64,000 bases of DNA, from positions 744,001 through 808,000 of the forward strand of contig NZ_CP082292.1 in NCBI RefSeq assembly GCF_019880205.1, in the 5' to 3' direction. Below are positions 37,952 through 49,982 of the stretch, piece after piece (the first letter of the stretch is position 1; each line of letters begins with the position of its first letter). The position numbers and the translations under genes were made by a program. The stretch is from Pantoea alfalfae (GTDB taxonomy: Bacteria; Pseudomonadota; Gammaproteobacteria; Enterobacterales; Enterobacteriaceae). Under the pieces are notes generated by a model. The model was not told the DNA's origin. It saw only the letters and a list, made by a program, of their open reading frames with translations, and searched no databases.

Positions 37952-39154
37952 ATGCAAACTTTTGATGTGGTGATTGCCGGTGGCGGTATGGTGGGACTGG
38001 CGGTGGCCTGCGGCTTGCAGGGCAGCGGACTGCGCATCGCCGTCCTGGAAAAATCACCGGAGCCACCGCTGGCGATGAGTGCATCACCGTCCATTCGCGT
38101 GTCGGCGATCAACGCCGCCAGTGAACGGCTGTTGCAGAAGCTGGATGTCTGGTCGACCATTCTCTCGCTGCGTGCCAGCGCTTATCACGGCATGGAAGTG
38201 TGGGATAAGGATAGTTTCGGTGCCATCGCCTTTGATGATCAGCACCAGGGCCTGTCGCATCTGGGCCATATCATCGAAAACCCGGTGATCCATAACGCGC
38301 TCTGGCAACGCGCCAGTGCCTGCAGTGACGTAACGCTGATGGCACCCTCGCAGTTACAGCAGGTGGCATTTGGCGACAACGAAGCCTTTATTACCCTGCA
38401 GGATGGCAGCATGTTAAGCGCGCGATTAATGATTGCCGCCGACGGTGCCAATTCCTGGCTGCGTAATAAAGCCGATATTCCGCTGACCTTCTGGGATTAC
38501 GATCACCATGCATTAGTGGCTAACGTCCGCACTGAGAAGCCGCATGACATGGTGGCGCGCCAGGTGTTCCACGGCGACGGCATTCTGGCTTTCCTGCCAA
38601 TGCAGGATCCGCATCTGAGCTCTATCGTCTGGTCCCTCTCGCCGCAGGAAGCGAGTCGTCTGGAAACTATGCCGGAAGCGCTATTCAATCAGCAGCTCTC
38701 GGTGGCGTTTGATATGCGCCTCGGCCTGTGCCAGCTGGAGAGCGAGCGTAAGTCGTTTCCGCTGGTGGCACGCTATGCCCGCAACTTTGCGGCACACCGT
38801 CTGGCACTGGTGGGCGATGCGGCCCACACCATTCATCCACTGGCGGGTCAGGGCGTTAACCTTGGCTTTATGGATGCCGCCGAATTGATTGGTGAGATTC
38901 GGCGTCTGCATCAGCAGGGCAAAGATATTGGTCAGCACCTCTATCTGCGTCGCTACGAGCGCAGCCGTAAACACAGTGCCGCCATGATGCTGGCAGGAAT
39001 GCAGGGCTTCCGTGAGATGTTCGCTGGTAATAATCCGGCGAAGAAACTGCTGCGCGACGTGGGTCTGAAGCTGGCGGATCGCCTGCCAGGGGTAAAACCG
39101 ATGATGCTGAAGCAGGCGATGGGCCTGAATGATTTGCCCGCCTGGCTACGCTAA
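37952..39154 (+). CDS. ubiI: Ubiquinone C5 hydroxylase UbiI (VisC)
   Basis: FAD monooxygenase hydroxylating C5 of the ubiquinone ring in aerobic growth. 400 residues, exactly the E. coli length, from ATG 37952 (SD AGAGG). Motifs: VIAGGGMVGLAVACGL (about 6-21), IAADGANSWLR (about 165-175), and ALVGDAAHTIHPLAGQGVNL (about 285-304). Paralogous to the ubiH product next door. Ends in a terminator. Confidence 0.96.
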   Translation: MQTFDVVIAGGGMVGLAVACGLQGSGLRIAVLEKSPEPPLAMSASPSIRVSAINAASERLLQKLDVWSTILSLRASAYHGMEVWDKDSFGAIAFDDQHQGLSHLGHIIENPVIHNALWQRASACSDVTLMAPSQLQQVAFGDNEAFITLQDGSMLSARLMIAADGANSWLRNKADIPLTFWDYDHHALVANVRTEKPHDMVARQVFHGDGILAFLPMQDPHLSSIVWSLSPQEASRLETMPEALFNQQLSVAFDMRLGLCQLESERKSFPLVARYARNFAAHRLALVGDAAHTIHPLAGQGVNLGFMDAAELIGEIRRLHQQGKDIGQHLYLRRYERSRKHSAAMMLAGMQGFREMFAGNNPAKKLLRDVGLKLADRLPGVKPMMLKQAMGLNDLPAWLR

Positions 39155-39170
39155 ATCCACGCCTCCTGAT

Positions 39171-39195
39171 AAGCCAGCATCTGCTGGCTTTTTTT
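39171..39195 (+). terminator. ubiI terminator
   Basis: AAGCCAGC...GCTGGCTT stem with a very short loop and a T run to 39195, 16 bp after the ubiI stop. Closes the ygfB-pepP-ubiH-ubiI group. Confidence 0.9.
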
Positions 39196-39586
39196 ATATC
39201 TGAACCCCTCTGCACCACCAAAAGGCAACGCTGCACCATCAGGGATCTTCGTTTGATTTATTCTAATTTTGCGGCTGAATTCGCATTACTTTTTCTCATT
39301 CATCTCCTGGCGAGCTGCGGGATTTTTTTAACATCCTGAATGCCATCTCGCATAAATTTGCTGCGTATATTTATAATCACTGAATTTATTGCGCGATTAA
39401 TCACAAAATTGCAGTTTTTTATCCTGTTGGTGGTCGTTCCTGGTTAGGCTGTGCATCTGCTTTCGACCCCAGTTTGCTTATGGTTAATCGTCAGATTCGG
39501 TGGTAACGTCAGCCCTAAGAGAACGTTTGCGTCGGCACTGAATTCCGGCGCACTTTTGCACTCAACCGCTTCTGCACAGGATGGTT
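39196..39586. promoter_or_regulatory. gcvTHP control region
   Basis: About 390 bp with an AT-rich middle (39,240-39,425), of the sort that binds Lrp in the E. coli gcv promoter. It contains a CTAAT pentamer (39263-39267), the core bound by GcvA, a TATAAT at 39372-39377 lacking a good -35, and a clear PurR box (separate entry). No ORF seen. Confidence 0.5.
39517..39532. promoter_or_regulatory. PurR operator, gcvTHP
   Basis: AAGAGAACGTTTGCGT matches the palindromic PurR consensus ACGCAAACGTTTGCGT at 13 of 16 positions, with the right half perfect. E. coli gcvTHP is repressed by PurR near its start site. Lies 55-70 bp upstream of gcvT. Confidence 0.7.
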
Positions 39587-40684
39587 ATGACTCAGCAAAC
39601 ACCTCTGTTTGAACAGCATCAGGCCTGCGGTGCCCGCATGGTGGATTTTCATGGCTGGATGATGCCGCTGCACTATGGCTCCCAGATGGATGAACATCAT
39701 CTGGTGCGCAGCGATGCCGGTATGTTTGATGTCTCTCACATGACCATTGTTGACCTGACAGGTCAGCGGACCCGCGAATTCCTGCGCTACCTGCTGGCAA
39801 ATGATGTGGCAAAACTGACGCAGCCGGGTAAAGCGCTCTACACCGGCATGCTGAATGCATCGGGTGGCGTCATTGATGATTTGATTGTTTACTTTATGAG
39901 CGAAACGTTCTTCAGACTGGTGGTGAACTCTGCCACCCGTGAGAAGGACCTCGCCTGGATCATCCAACACGCAGAGGGCTATGGCATTACGCTTACCGAA
40001 CGTGATGACCTGGCGCTGATTGCCGTGCAGGGGCCGCAGGCGCAGCAGAAAGCACAGACGCTGTTCAGCGAAGAACAGCGTCAGGCTGTCGCTGGCATGA
40101 AGCCGTTTTTCGGCGTGCAGTCAGGTGACCTGTTTATCGCCACGACCGGTTATACCGGCGAAGCGGGCTATGAGATTGCTATGCCTGCAGAGGAGGCGGC
40201 CGATTTCTGGCAGCGTCTGCTGGCCGCAGGCGTAAAACCTGCTGGCCTTGGCGCGCGCGACACGCTGCGTCTGGAGGCGGGTATGAATCTTTATGGTCAG
40301 GAGATGGATGAAGGCGTTTCACCGCTGGCCGCCAACATGGGATGGACCATCTGCTGGGAACCCGCTGACCGCGATTTTATCGGCCGGGAAGCGCTGGAAC
40401 TGCAGCGTGAACGCGGCACCGAAAAGCTGGTGGGACTGATCCTCACAGAAAAAGGGGTGCTGCGTAACGGCCTGCCGGTGCGTTTCACCGATGACCAGGG
40501 GCAGTTGCAGGAAGGGATCATTACCAGTGGTTCTTTCTCACCAACGCTGGGTTGCAGCATCGCCCTTGCGCGTGTTCCGGCCTCTATCGGCAGCACTGCC
40601 ATCGTTGAGATCCGTAACCGTCAGATGCCGGTTCAGGTTACCCGTCCCGTTTTTGTCCGCGCCGGTAAGCCGGTCGCCCAGTAA
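39587..40684 (+). CDS. gcvT: Glycine cleavage system T protein (aminomethyltransferase)
   Basis: Transfers the methylene group from lipoylated GcvH to tetrahydrofolate, releasing ammonia. 365 residues from ATG 39587 ([18 protein letters not shown]); an ATG at 39581 is too near the SD (AGGA). The conserved folate-site segments MFDVSHM (about 49), [13 protein letters not shown]-type [24 protein letters not shown] (about 187) and [14 protein letters not shown] (about 221) are present. First gene of gcvTHP. Confidence 0.97.
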   Translation: MTQQTPLFEQHQACGARMVDFHGWMMPLHYGSQMDEHHLVRSDAGMFDVSHMTIVDLTGQRTREFLRYLLANDVAKLTQPGKALYTGMLNASGGVIDDLIVYFMSETFFRLVVNSATREKDLAWIIQHAEGYGITLTERDDLALIAVQGPQAQQKAQTLFSEEQRQAVAGMKPFFGVQSGDLFIATTGYTGEAGYEIAMPAEEAADFWQRLLAAGVKPAGLGARDTLRLEAGMNLYGQEMDEGVSPLAANMGWTICWEPADRDFIGREALELQRERGTEKLVGLILTEKGVLRNGLPVRFTDDQGQLQEGIITSGSFSPTLGCSIALARVPASIGSTAIVEIRNRQMPVQVTRPVFVRAGKPVAQ

Positions 40685-40707
40685 ATTTTATTCAGGAGAA
40701 ATGGCCA

Positions 40708-41094
40708 ATGAGCAATGTGCCGAATACGTTGAAGTACCGCGACAGCCACGAATGGGTGCGCAAAGAAGCCGATGGCAGTTACACCGTGGGAATTACGGAA
40801 CATGCGCAGGAGTTACTGGGCGACATGGTGTTTGTCGATCTGCCGGAAGTGGGCGCGACGTTTGCCGCTGGTGAAGAGTGCGCGGTCGCAGAATCCGTTA
40901 AAGCGGCTTCAGATATCTATGCGCCGATCAGCGGTGAGATTGTGGCGGTCAACGAAGCACTGACTGACTCACCGGAGCAGGTCAACAGCGAGCCTTATGA
41001 CGGCGGCTGGTTATTCAAAATCAAAGCCAGCGACGCGTCTGAAATCGACACGCTGCTGGATGCGGATGCTTACAAAGCCTCCATCGACGAGTAG
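40708..41094 (+). CDS. gcvH: Glycine cleavage system H protein
   Basis: 128-residue lipoyl carrier that shuttles the aminomethyl group between GcvP, GcvT and Lpd. The lipoylated lysine is K65 in [23 protein letters not shown] lies upstream; 23 bp after gcvT. A GC-rich hairpin separates it from gcvP. Confidence 0.98.
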   Translation: MSNVPNTLKYRDSHEWVRKEADGSYTVGITEHAQELLGDMVFVDLPEVGATFAAGEECAVAESVKAASDIYAPISGEIVAVNEALTDSPEQVNSEPYDGGWLFKIKASDASEIDTLLDADAYKASIDE

Positions 41095-41101
41095 TCGTCA
41101 G

Positions 41102-41122
41102 GCGGCCTCACACAGAGGCCGC
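41102..41122 (+). other. Hairpin between gcvH and gcvP
   Basis: Perfect 8-bp stem GCGGCCTC / GAGGCCGC with an ACACA loop, 7 bp after the gcvH stop. The following sequence (AGATTTCTG) is not a clean T tract, so it is more likely a message stabiliser or partial attenuator lowering gcvP relative to gcvH. Confidence 0.5.
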
Positions 41123-41174
41123 AGATTTCTGTTTGCTCTCCGGTTCCCCCAGCCCGATTCAGGATTTACTGCTA

Positions 41175-44048
41175 ATGACTCAGACTCTCAGCCAGCTTGA
41201 ACACAACGGTGCATTCATTGAGCGCCATATCGGTCCTTCACCTGAGCAGCAGGCGCAGATGCTTGACGCGATTGGTTCCCGTTCGCTGGACGCGTTAATC
41301 AGCACGATTGTGCCGGCAGACATTCAGCTGCCAGGCCCGCCAGCGGTTGGCGAAGCCGCTACGGAACAGCAGGCTCTGGCCGAACTGAAAGCGATTGCCA
41401 GCCAGAATCTGCGTTACAAATCCTGGATCGGTATGGGATACAGCGCGGTGATCACCCCGCCGGTCATCCTGCGTAATATGCTGGAGAATCCGGGCTGGTA
41501 CACCGCCTATACCCCGTATCAGCCCGAGGTCTCCCAGGGCCGTCTGGAAGCGCTGCTGAACTTCCAGCAGCTGACGCTGGACCTCACCGGCATGGATATT
41601 GCCTCCGCGTCACTGCTGGATGAAGCCACTGCTGCTGCCGAAGCGATGGCGATGGCAAAGCGCGTCAGTAAGCTCAAAAACGCCAATAAATTCTTTATTG
41701 CCGACGATATTCATCCGCAGACGCTGGATGTGGTCCGCACCCGTGCAGAGACATTTGGCTTCGAACTGATTATCGACAGCGCCGACAAAGCGCCCGATCA
41801 CGACGACCTGTTTGGTGTGCTGCTGCAACAGGTGGGCACGACCGGCGACGCGCACGATTACAGCGCGCTGATTGCCGGACTGAAAGCCCGCAAAGTGGTG
41901 GTCAGCGTGGCGGCGGACTTTATGGCGCTGGTATTACTGGAAGCGCCAGGCAAACAGGGTGCAGACATTGTCTTTGGTTCCGCTCAGCGTTTCGGCGTGC
42001 CAATGGGCTACGGTGGCCCTCACGCGGCCTTTTTCGCCAGCCGCGATGAACATAAACGCTCTATGCCAGGTCGCATCATTGGTGTTTCACGTGATGCGGC
42101 GGGCAACACGGCGCTGCGTATGGCGATGCAGACCCGTGAACAACATATCCGCCGTGAAAAGGCCAACTCCAACATCTGTACGTCGCAGGTGCTGCTGGCA
42201 AACATCGCCGGTCTCTATGCGGTATTCCACGGCCCGGCGGGCCTGAAACGCATTGCCTCACGCATTCATCGCTTCACCAACATTCTGGCGGCGGGACTGC
42301 AACAGGGTGGCCTGAAGCTGCGCCATCAGCACTGGTTCGACACGCTGACGGTGGAAGTGGCGGATAAAGCCGCCGTGCTGAATCGCGCCCTGAGCTTTGG
42401 CGTTAACCTGCGCAGCGACATCCATAACGCCGTCGGCATCACGCTGGATGAAACCACCTGCCGCGACGATATTCTGGCGCTGTTCGCTATTCTGCTGGGT
42501 GATGAGCACGGCCAGGATCTGGAAAAGCTCGACAGCGAAGTCGCCGGCGAAAGCCGCGCGATTCCGGCTGGCCTGCAACGCCACAGCGAAATCCTGACCC
42601 ATCCGGTGTTCAACCGTCATCACAGCGAAACCGAGATGATGCGTTACATGCACAGCCTGGAGAAAAAGGATCTCGCGCTGAATCAGGCGATGATCCCGCT
42701 GGGCTCCTGCACCATGAAACTCAACGCTGCTGCCGAAATGATCCCGATCACCTGGCCGGAATTTGCGGAGCTGCATCCGTTCTGCCCGGCGGAACAGGCG
42801 ACCGGCTATCTGCAGATGATCGGCCAGCTGTCGCAGTGGCTGGTGCAGCTCACTGGCTATGACGCACTTTGTATGCAGCCGAACTCCGGCGCGCAGGGTG
42901 AATATGCCGGGCTGCTGGCGATCCGCCGCTATCACGAAAGCCGTGGCGAGGGCGATCGTCATCTCTGCCTGATCCCGAGTTCAGCGCACGGGACTAACCC
43001 GGCTTCCGCCCAGATGGCGGGCATGGACGTGGTGGTCGTGGCCTGCGATAAACAGGGCAACATCGACCTTGGCGACCTGCGGGAAAAAGCGGCGCAGGCG
43101 GGCGACAAGCTCTCCTGCATCATGGTGACTTATCCCTCCACCCACGGCGTCTATGAAGAGACCATCCGTGAAGTGTGCCAGATTGTGCATCAGTATGGCG
43201 GCCAGGTTTATCTGGATGGCGCGAACATGAATGCGCAGGTCGGCATCACCACGCCGGGCTATATCGGCGCGGATGTCTCGCACCTGAATCTGCATAAAAC
43301 CTTCTGCATTCCGCACGGCGGCGGCGGCCCGGGTATGGGACCGATTGGCGTCAAAGCGCACCTGGCCCCGTTTGTGCCGGGACACAGCGTGGTACAGATC
43401 GACGGTGTGCTGACGCAGCAGGGTGCGGTCTCCGCAGCGCCGTTTGGCAGCGCCTCTATTTTGCCGATCAGCTGGATGTACATTCGTATGATGGGCGCCG
43501 AAGGGCTGAAACAGGCCAGCTCGGTCGCGATTCTGAATGCCAACTATATCGCCAGCCGCCTGCAGTCCGCCTATCCGGTGCTCTACACGGGCCGTGACGG
43601 CCGCGTGGCGCACGAATGTATTCTCGACATCCGTCCGCTGAAAGAGCAGACCGGTATCAGTGAGCTGGATATCGCTAAGCGCCTGATTGATTATGGCTTC
43701 CACGCGCCGACCATGTCCTTCCCGGTAGCGGGTACGCTGATGGTGGAACCAACCGAGTCCGAGAGCAAAATCGAACTGGATCGCTTTATCGACGCGATGC
43801 TGTCGATCCGCATGGAGATTGACCGTATCACGGCAGGTGAGTGGCCGCTCGACGACAACCCTCTGGTCAATGCGCCGCATACCCAGCTGGAAATCGTCAG
43901 TGAGTGGTCACATCCTTACAGCCGTGAACTGGCGGTCTTCCCGGCGGGCAGCCACAACAAATACTGGCCGACGGTAAAACGTCTGGATGATGTGTTTGGC
44001 GACCGCAATCTGTTCTGCTCATGCGTACCCATCAGCGACTATCAGTAA
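41175..44048 (+). CDS. gcvP: Glycine dehydrogenase (P protein)
   Basis: PLP enzyme that decarboxylates glycine and loads the aminomethyl group onto GcvH-lipoate. 957 residues from ATG 41175, the E. coli length. The two halves are homologous PLP-fold domains; the catalytic lysine is in the second, in [20 protein letters not shown] (about 700). Upstream in-frame codons to 41133 are not conserved. Last gene of the operon, followed by a modest terminator. Confidence 0.98.
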   Translation: MTQTLSQLEHNGAFIERHIGPSPEQQAQMLDAIGSRSLDALISTIVPADIQLPGPPAVGEAATEQQALAELKAIASQNLRYKSWIGMGYSAVITPPVILRNMLENPGWYTAYTPYQPEVSQGRLEALLNFQQLTLDLTGMDIASASLLDEATAAAEAMAMAKRVSKLKNANKFFIADDIHPQTLDVVRTRAETFGFELIIDSADKAPDHDDLFGVLLQQVGTTGDAHDYSALIAGLKARKVVVSVAADFMALVLLEAPGKQGADIVFGSAQRFGVPMGYGGPHAAFFASRDEHKRSMPGRIIGVSRDAAGNTALRMAMQTREQHIRREKANSNICTSQVLLANIAGLYAVFHGPAGLKRIASRIHRFTNILAAGLQQGGLKLRHQHWFDTLTVEVADKAAVLNRALSFGVNLRSDIHNAVGITLDETTCRDDILALFAILLGDEHGQDLEKLDSEVAGESRAIPAGLQRHSEILTHPVFNRHHSETEMMRYMHSLEKKDLALNQAMIPLGSCTMKLNAAAEMIPITWPEFAELHPFCPAEQATGYLQMIGQLSQWLVQLTGYDALCMQPNSGAQGEYAGLLAIRRYHESRGEGDRHLCLIPSSAHGTNPASAQMAGMDVVVVACDKQGNIDLGDLREKAAQAGDKLSCIMVTYPSTHGVYEETIREVCQIVHQYGGQVYLDGANMNAQVGITTPGYIGADVSHLNLHKTFCIPHGGGGPGMGPIGVKAHLAPFVPGHSVVQIDGVLTQQGAVSAAPFGSASILPISWMYIRMMGAEGLKQASSVAILNANYIASRLQSAYPVLYTGRDGRVAHECILDIRPLKEQTGISELDIAKRLIDYGFHAPTMSFPVAGTLMVEPTESESKIELDRFIDAMLSIRMEIDRITAGEWPLDDNPLVNAPHTQLEIVSEWSHPYSRELAVFPAGSHNKYWPTVKRLDDVFGDRNLFCSCVPISDYQ

Positions 44049-44075
44049 GCGCCCTGCAGGCAAACATTAACGTTT

Positions 44076-44102
44076 AAGGGGCGATTCGTCGGCCCTTTTT
44101 TC
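44076..44102 (+). terminator. gcvP terminator (weak)
   Basis: AAGGG...CCCTT stem with internal GCGA/TCGG-type pairing and a T run at 44096-44101. One mismatch in the stem. The next gene starts at 44115, so read-through into it is likely. Confidence 0.6.
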
Positions 44103-44114
44103 TGGAGAATCCGC

Positions 44115-44858
44115 ATGAAAATGGCGCTGGTTACGGGTGGCAGCCGCGGTATCGGACGGGCCACGTCGCTGTTACTGGCAGCGCAGGGTTATCGTGTTGC
44201 GGTGAACTATCGTCAGCGTGAGGCCGAAGCGCAACAGCTGGTGGCGCAGATCCAGCAGCAGGGCGGTGAAGCCTTTGCTGTTCAGGCAGATATCAGTGAT
44301 GAAGCCCAGGTGATGGCGATGTTTGCGCAACTCGACCAGCAGTCTGTGTCGCTGGCGTTGCTGGTGAACAACGCCGGGATTCTTTTTCAGCAGTGCCGCA
44401 CCGAGCAACTGGATGCAGCGCGACTGCATAAAGTCTTTGCCACCAATGTTATCGGGACCTTTCTCTGCTGTCGTGAGGCGGTTAAGCGGATGGGCACCCA
44501 TCATGGCGGTCAGGGCGGTGCGATTGTCAATGTCTCATCGGCCGCATCCCGTACTGGTGCGCCCGGCGAATATGTTGATTACGCCGCCTCAAAAGGGGCG
44601 ATGGATACGCTGACGAAAGGTTTGTCGCTGGAAGTGGCGCAACAGGGGATTCGGGTTAATGGCGTACGTCCGGGATTTATCTATACAGAGATGCATGCCG
44701 ATGGCGGCGAGCCGGGCAGGGTAGACAGGCTTGCCAGCGTGATCCCGATGGGACGTGGCGGTGAGGCAGAAGAGGTGGCGCAAGCGATCGTCTGGCTGGC
44801 CAGCGACGCGGCCTCTTACGTCACCGGCAGCATCATTGACGCTGCCGGTGGGCGTTAA
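44115..44858 (+). CDS. ygfF: Short-chain dehydrogenase, YgfF-like
   Basis: 247-residue classical SDR oxidoreductase, substrate unknown. NAD(P) motif TGGSRGIGRA (about 8-17), NNAG (about 85-88), and the catalytic S-Y-K: Ser in NVSSAASR (about 140), YxxxK in YVDYAASKGA (about 154-163). Strong resemblance to E. coli YgfF, including GFIYTEMHADGGEPGRVDR. In E. coli it lies on the other side of bglA, so a local rearrangement has occurred. SD GGAGA precedes ATG 44115, 13 bp after the gcvP terminator. Confidence 0.88.
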   Translation: MKMALVTGGSRGIGRATSLLLAAQGYRVAVNYRQREAEAQQLVAQIQQQGGEAFAVQADISDEAQVMAMFAQLDQQSVSLALLVNNAGILFQQCRTEQLDAARLHKVFATNVIGTFLCCREAVKRMGTHHGGQGGAIVNVSSAASRTGAPGEYVDYAASKGAMDTLTKGLSLEVAQQGIRVNGVRPGFIYTEMHADGGEPGRVDRLASVIPMGRGGEAEEVAQAIVWLASDAASYVTGSIIDAAGGR

Positions 44859-44885
44859 CGGGTTTCGTCTGAGCGAAGTAATGAA

Positions 44886-46328
<1,443 letters not shown>

Positions 46329-46359
46329 TCACCCTATTGCGAATATTGAAATTGCGCTG

Positions 46360-46387
46360 AGTGTAGCAAGGAAATAATGAAAGTCAC
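46360..46387 (-). promoter_or_regulatory. Candidate bglA promoter
   Basis: On the minus strand GTGACT (46382-46387), a 16-bp spacer and TACACT (46360-46365); each hexamer matches 4 of 6. It lies about 35 bp upstream of bglA in the gap after the regulator gene, so bglA can be transcribed separately. Confidence 0.4.
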
Positions 46388-46440
46388 GATATAACAGCGC
46401 GCAGAAAATGGCGTTTGTTACATCTGAAAAACAGGCTGTT

Positions 46441-47160
46441 TTATTTCCCCAGCTGACGGCCTATAGCTTCAATAATATAGGTCACTGGCACCTGAGTCGT
46501 AATATCGGTGTTGTCCGCCATGCGGATAATCGGCACGTGATAGCAGAGGTTGAAGTCACCAATCTTCGCCAGTGAGCAGCTTTCCGTATTGGTTATCGCA
46601 ATGATTTTGCACTTATTAATACTAAACTGGCTGGCAATGCGCAGGATCTCTTCGGTTTCGCCTGAGACCGATAAAATAATGGCAATATCATTTTCATAGA
46701 GATCGGGTGCGACAGGATAATAGGGATCGTCAATCGCATGACTGAATTTACCGAGGTTTGAGAAAAAACGCGCGCCATATTTTGCCAGGCTGCCGGAGGT
46801 GCCGACGCCAATAAAGAAAATTCGCTCCGCCTGATTAATCTTCTGCGCGGCCTGGGCAATAAGCTGTTCAAACTCCGGGTTATTTATACTCTTAAAAAAG
46901 CTCAGCATTTCGCTGACGCCGGCCGTGTTCAGCAGCGGCGCGCTCTGTTGTTCGCTTAAGCGCAGGCGGATGCGGAATTCCGACCAGCCTTCGCAATCCA
47001 TCTTGCGGCAGAAACGTAGCACGGTAGTAGTAGAGACACCAGCCTGCGCAGCCAGCTCGCGGATCGTCATGTAGCTGACGCCTTCGCGGTGCTTAATGAT
47101 GAACTGATAGACCTGCATTTCCAGATCGTTAAGACGAGCGAGATCGCGATGCGAAAACAT
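46441..47160 (-). CDS. MurR/RpiR family transcriptional regulator
   Basis: 239 residues. N-terminal HTH_6 domain (about 1-77, MTIRELAAQAGVSTTTVLRF as the helix-turn-helix) and C-terminal SIS sugar-phosphate-binding domain (about 100-230, including FFIGVGTSGSLAKYGARF and IILSVSGETEEILR). Such regulators sense phospho-sugars; the position directly upstream of bglA suggests control of bglA by a phospho-beta-glucoside. Relatives regulate alpha- or beta-glucoside PTS operons. Not adjacent to bglA in E. coli. Confidence 0.85.
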   Translation of the reverse strand: MFSHRDLARLNDLEMQVYQFIIKHREGVSYMTIRELAAQAGVSTTTVLRFCRKMDCEGWSEFRIRLRLSEQQSAPLLNTAGVSEMLSFFKSINNPEFEQLIAQAAQKINQAERIFFIGVGTSGSLAKYGARFFSNLGKFSHAIDDPYYPVAPDLYENDIAIILSVSGETEEILRIASQFSINKCKIIAITNTESCSLAKIGDFNLCYHVPIIRMADNTDITTQVPVTYIIEAIGRQLGK

Positions 47161-47328
47161 GAATGACTCATAGAACAGTTGACCGGCGGTCAGTTTACCA
47201 GATTCAGCATCCGGTTTAACGGATAGCGAAATTCATCAGATAATTTTAGCGTACAGGTGTACACTGAAATCGCTATCATCCCGTCTGGAGAATATTATCA
47301 CTGCAATTACGCTGTTCAGGACACACTT

Positions 47329-47994
47329 ATGACCCCCACACTTTCTCACAAACAACGACACGCGGCGGACGAGTGGTTCGGCGAAGAAATTGCCAACAGT
47401 ATCAGTCATGGTCTGGGCTGTCTCTTCGGCATCGTCGGACTGGTGCTGATGCTCAATCAGGCAACGGAGAGGCAGGCTGACACCGTCACTTTTATCAGTT
47501 ATAGCCTCTATGGTGGCAGCATGATCCTGCTGTTTCTGGCCTCGACGCTTTATCACGCTATTCCGGCTGGCCCGGCCAGGCCCTGGCTGAAAAAGTTTGA
47601 TCACTGCGCCATTTATCTGCTGATTGCCGGCACCTATACGCCGTTTCTGCTGGTCGGGCTGAGAACGCCGCTGGCGTATGGATTAATGGCGGTAATCTGG
47701 GGGCTGGCACTGACGGGTATTCTGTTCAAGCTCACGATTGCGCATCGCTTCAAAGCGCTGTCGCTGGTGACCTATCTTTGTATGGGGTGGTTGTCGCTGA
47801 TTGTGGTTTATCAGCTGGCGATGATCCTGCCTGCGGGCTGCATCTGGTTGCTGGCCGCAGGCGGAATTATCTATTCGCTGGGCGTGATCTTCTACGTGGC
47901 GCGCCGCATTCCCTATAACCATGCCATCTGGCATTTGTTCGTGCTGGGCGGCAGTCTCTGCCACTTCTGCGCTATCTACTTTTATGTGCGCTGA
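47329..47994 (+). CDS. yqfA: Hemolysin III family membrane protein YqfA
   Basis: 221-residue HlyIII/PAQR-family inner-membrane protein with seven predicted helices. The name comes from a Bacillus haemolysin; in enterobacteria the function is unclear, with links to fatty-acid or membrane homeostasis. Conserved motifs: [12 protein letters not shown] (about 20-31), [14 protein letters not shown] (about 64-77), [17 protein letters not shown] (about 90-106) and [16 protein letters not shown] at the C-terminus; the His/Asp/Ser set could bind metal. ATG 47329 is chosen by conservation; a GTG at 47257 would extend it. Confidence 0.92.
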   Translation: MTPTLSHKQRHAADEWFGEEIANSISHGLGCLFGIVGLVLMLNQATERQADTVTFISYSLYGGSMILLFLASTLYHAIPAGPARPWLKKFDHCAIYLLIAGTYTPFLLVGLRTPLAYGLMAVIWGLALTGILFKLTIAHRFKALSLVTYLCMGWLSLIVVYQLAMILPAGCIWLLAAGGIIYSLGVIFYVARRIPYNHAIWHLFVLGGSLCHFCAIYFYVR

Positions 47995-48009
47995 TCTGAA
48001 TTGCAGCAC

Positions 48010-48035
48010 TGGCCCTTCCCTTAACGGAAGGGCCA
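48010..48035. terminator. Terminator between yqfA and ygfZ
   Basis: Perfect 10-bp stem TGGCCCTTCC / GGAAGGGCCA with a 6-nt loop between convergent stops. Only TTT follows on plus, so termination may be partial. Confidence 0.75.
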
Positions 48036-48045
48036 TTTGGCGGAA

Positions 48046-49032
48046 TCAGCTCTCATCCAGTGAGTAGGGCAGCGGCTGAATGGTCAGATGGCCGCCTTCA
48101 TCACCTTCAACCCGCAGCACGCTATCCGGCTCCAGATCGTTATTCAGCACCACCTGAATCCAGCTGATGCCGTCATCTAATTGCAACGCAGCCAGCACGC
48201 TGCCGGTCCGACGCCAGCGATCACCCATCTGCAACTCCAGCGGGGCATTGGCTTCCGGCAGATGACTGGCCTGACCCGCCAGCCAGTAAAGCGCGCGTTT
48301 ATTGGCACCGCGATATTTCGCCCTCGCGACCATCTCCTGACCGGCATAGCAGCCCTTTTTAAAGCTGATGGCATCCAGCGCCTGCAGGTTAGTGGCCTGG
48401 GGAATAAACTGCACGCTGGTGGCCGGATCGATCACCGGAATGCCCGCTTCAATCTCCAGCGCCAGCCACTGCTGACTGTCATTGAACTGTGCATCATCGT
48501 TGAGCTTCTGCTTCAGCGCTTCTGCCTGAGACAGCGAAGTGACAATCAGAAAACGCTCGGCCGGATGGGCAAACCATAGCAGCGTCGTTTCGCCCTGCTG
48601 TACCACCGGTTTCTCGCTGTCGGGCAGGCTATCAAACAGATTCGCCAGCGCAGCGCGCGCCTGAAAACCGGCAACGCCCAGCAGAACGGACTCATCGTCA
48701 GCCGCCATCGTCACTTTCGAAAACACGGCGTATTTCTTTAACTCAGTCAACTGGGTGTCGCGCAGTTCACGGCGGATCAAATAGGCATAGCCTTCGCCGC
48801 GATGGAACAGGCGCATATTGCTCCACATTTTGCCTTTGGCATCACAGTGTGCGGCGGGCGAATGGTGGTCTGCATCCAGCGCCGCGACATCCAGCGTTAA
48901 CTGACCCTGCAGGTAAGCGGTGCTGTCGGCACCGGTAATGGAAACCAGCGCCCAGCTATCCAGTGACATCAGGGTTAGCGGCAGACGAGACGACGCGGCA
49001 GGCTGGCGCGGCGGTAAAGTAAATGTGGGCAT
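48046..49032 (-). CDS. ygfZ: Folate-binding Fe-S cluster repair protein YgfZ
   Basis: 328-residue GcvT-like folate-binding protein (IBA57 family) that supports assembly or repair of certain Fe-S enzymes. The family signature KGCYAGQE is at 226-233, with the functionally important Cys at 228 as in E. coli. Start at ATG 49032 ([17 protein letters not shown]); frame extension to 49179 not conserved. Divergent from sdhE. Confidence 0.96.
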   Translation of the reverse strand: MPTFTLPPRQPAASSRLPLTLMSLDSWALVSITGADSTAYLQGQLTLDVAALDADHHSPAAHCDAKGKMWSNMRLFHRGEGYAYLIRRELRDTQLTELKKYAVFSKVTMAADDESVLLGVAGFQARAALANLFDSLPDSEKPVVQQGETTLLWFAHPAERFLIVTSLSQAEALKQKLNDDAQFNDSQQWLALEIEAGIPVIDPATSVQFIPQATNLQALDAISFKKGCYAGQEMVARAKYRGANKRALYWLAGQASHLPEANAPLELQMGDRWRRTGSVLAALQLDDGISWIQVVLNNDLEPDSVLRVEGDEGGHLTIQPLPYSLDES

Positions 49033-49258
49033 GGAGATATCCTGTATAAGAAGGTTCATCCGGAATAATATCTTCAATGTTAAAAGAGCCGACTGGCAAT
49101 GCAACCTGTTTACGGAAAACGGCGCACAAAAGGCGTGATAACCCTGAAAAAATCCAGCCTGAAATGTGGCAGGTTGCACAGCCTGCGACGCTGTGCCTGC
49201 GAGCCGCAGTAAACCAGGTTACACTAGCGGCCACGTTGAGAATTGTGGAAATTGATGC

Positions 49259-49525
49259 ATGGATATTAATGATAAATCACGTATTCAGTGGGCCTGCCGT
49301 CGCGGCATGCTGGAGCTGGATGTGGCGATTATGCCGTTCTTCAAATTTGAGTATGACACGCTGAACGACACCGATAAGCAGGTCTTTGTTGCCCTGTTGA
49401 AGAGTGACGATCCCGATCTGTTTAACTGGCTGATGAACCACGGTGAGCCAGCCGATCCGGAGCTTAAGCGGATGGTAAAACTGATCCAGCAGCGTAACCA
49501 TGATCGCGGCCCGGTGGCAATGTAA
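49259..49525 (+). CDS. sdhE: FAD assembly factor SdhE
   Basis: 88-residue small helical protein that promotes covalent attachment of FAD to succinate dehydrogenase and fumarate reductase. The RGxxE motif is R15-G16-M17-L18-E19, in CRRGMLELD. Its last 26 bases overlap the downstream cptA gene, as typical for this pair. Confidence 0.96.
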   Translation: MDINDKSRIQWACRRGMLELDVAIMPFFKFEYDTLNDTDKQVFVALLKSDDPDLFNWLMNHGEPADPELKRMVKLIQQRNHDRGPVAM

Positions 49526-49910
49526 GCTGCGACCCTCTCGCCTGGCGTGCGGATGTCTGTGCGCCTGGCTGGTGGCTGCCGTTCCTGGTGTAATGCTGAT
49601 GACGCTGCCTGTGAGCGGCTGGCTGATTAAAACGCCGGTTATTCTGCTGATGCTGGCTGAGGGCTGGCGCAGCGTTCGGCGATTAATTCAGCGGCACGGT
49701 ACGTTACAGCGGGAAAGCGTTCATTGCTGGATCTGGCAGGGAAAACGCTGGCGGCCAACCCAGCCGCTGCGCTGGTTGCCGATTGGCGTGCTGCTGGTGG
49801 CAAAGAGCGAACAGGGTGCCACGCTGCGCTGGTGGCTGATGCGGGACAATATGCAGCCTGGCGAATGGCGGGCGTTGCGCGCCTGCTGTTTCAGCAAAGC
49901 GCGGCATTAA
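49500..49910 (+). CDS. cptA: YgfX/CptA family membrane protein
   Basis: 136-residue protein with two adjacent N-terminal membrane segments (about 14-53) and a cytoplasmic tail, the YgfX layout. E. coli YgfX (CptA) was described as a toxin acting on FtsZ/MreB with SdhE (CptB) as antitoxin, though SdhE is now best known for flavinylation; other work links YgfX to pigment and respiratory phenotypes in Serratia. Sequence is weakly conserved with E. coli, as usual (WQCKLRPS near the start). ATG 49500 lies inside sdhE. Confidence 0.85.
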   Translation: MIAARWQCKLRPSRLACGCLCAWLVAAVPGVMLMTLPVSGWLIKTPVILLMLAEGWRSVRRLIQRHGTLQRESVHCWIWQGKRWRPTQPLRWLPIGVLLVAKSEQGATLRWWLMRDNMQPGEWRALRACCFSKARH

Positions 49911-49982
49911 CGGCAGCAGGCCAGGCAATCATCGTCTGCTGGCGCCTGGGTTCGACAACAGCAAACCAGCGCGCCTGACCGG

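Noticed and set aside
42258-43880. Two long minus-strand frames opposite gcvP
   Set aside because: Both lie wholly inside the gcvP coding region and carry no motif or start signal.
49259-49910. sdhE-cptA as a true toxin-antitoxin module
   Set aside because: The pair is conserved core genome and SdhE has an established flavinylation role; the toxin label is kept only as reported for E. coli.
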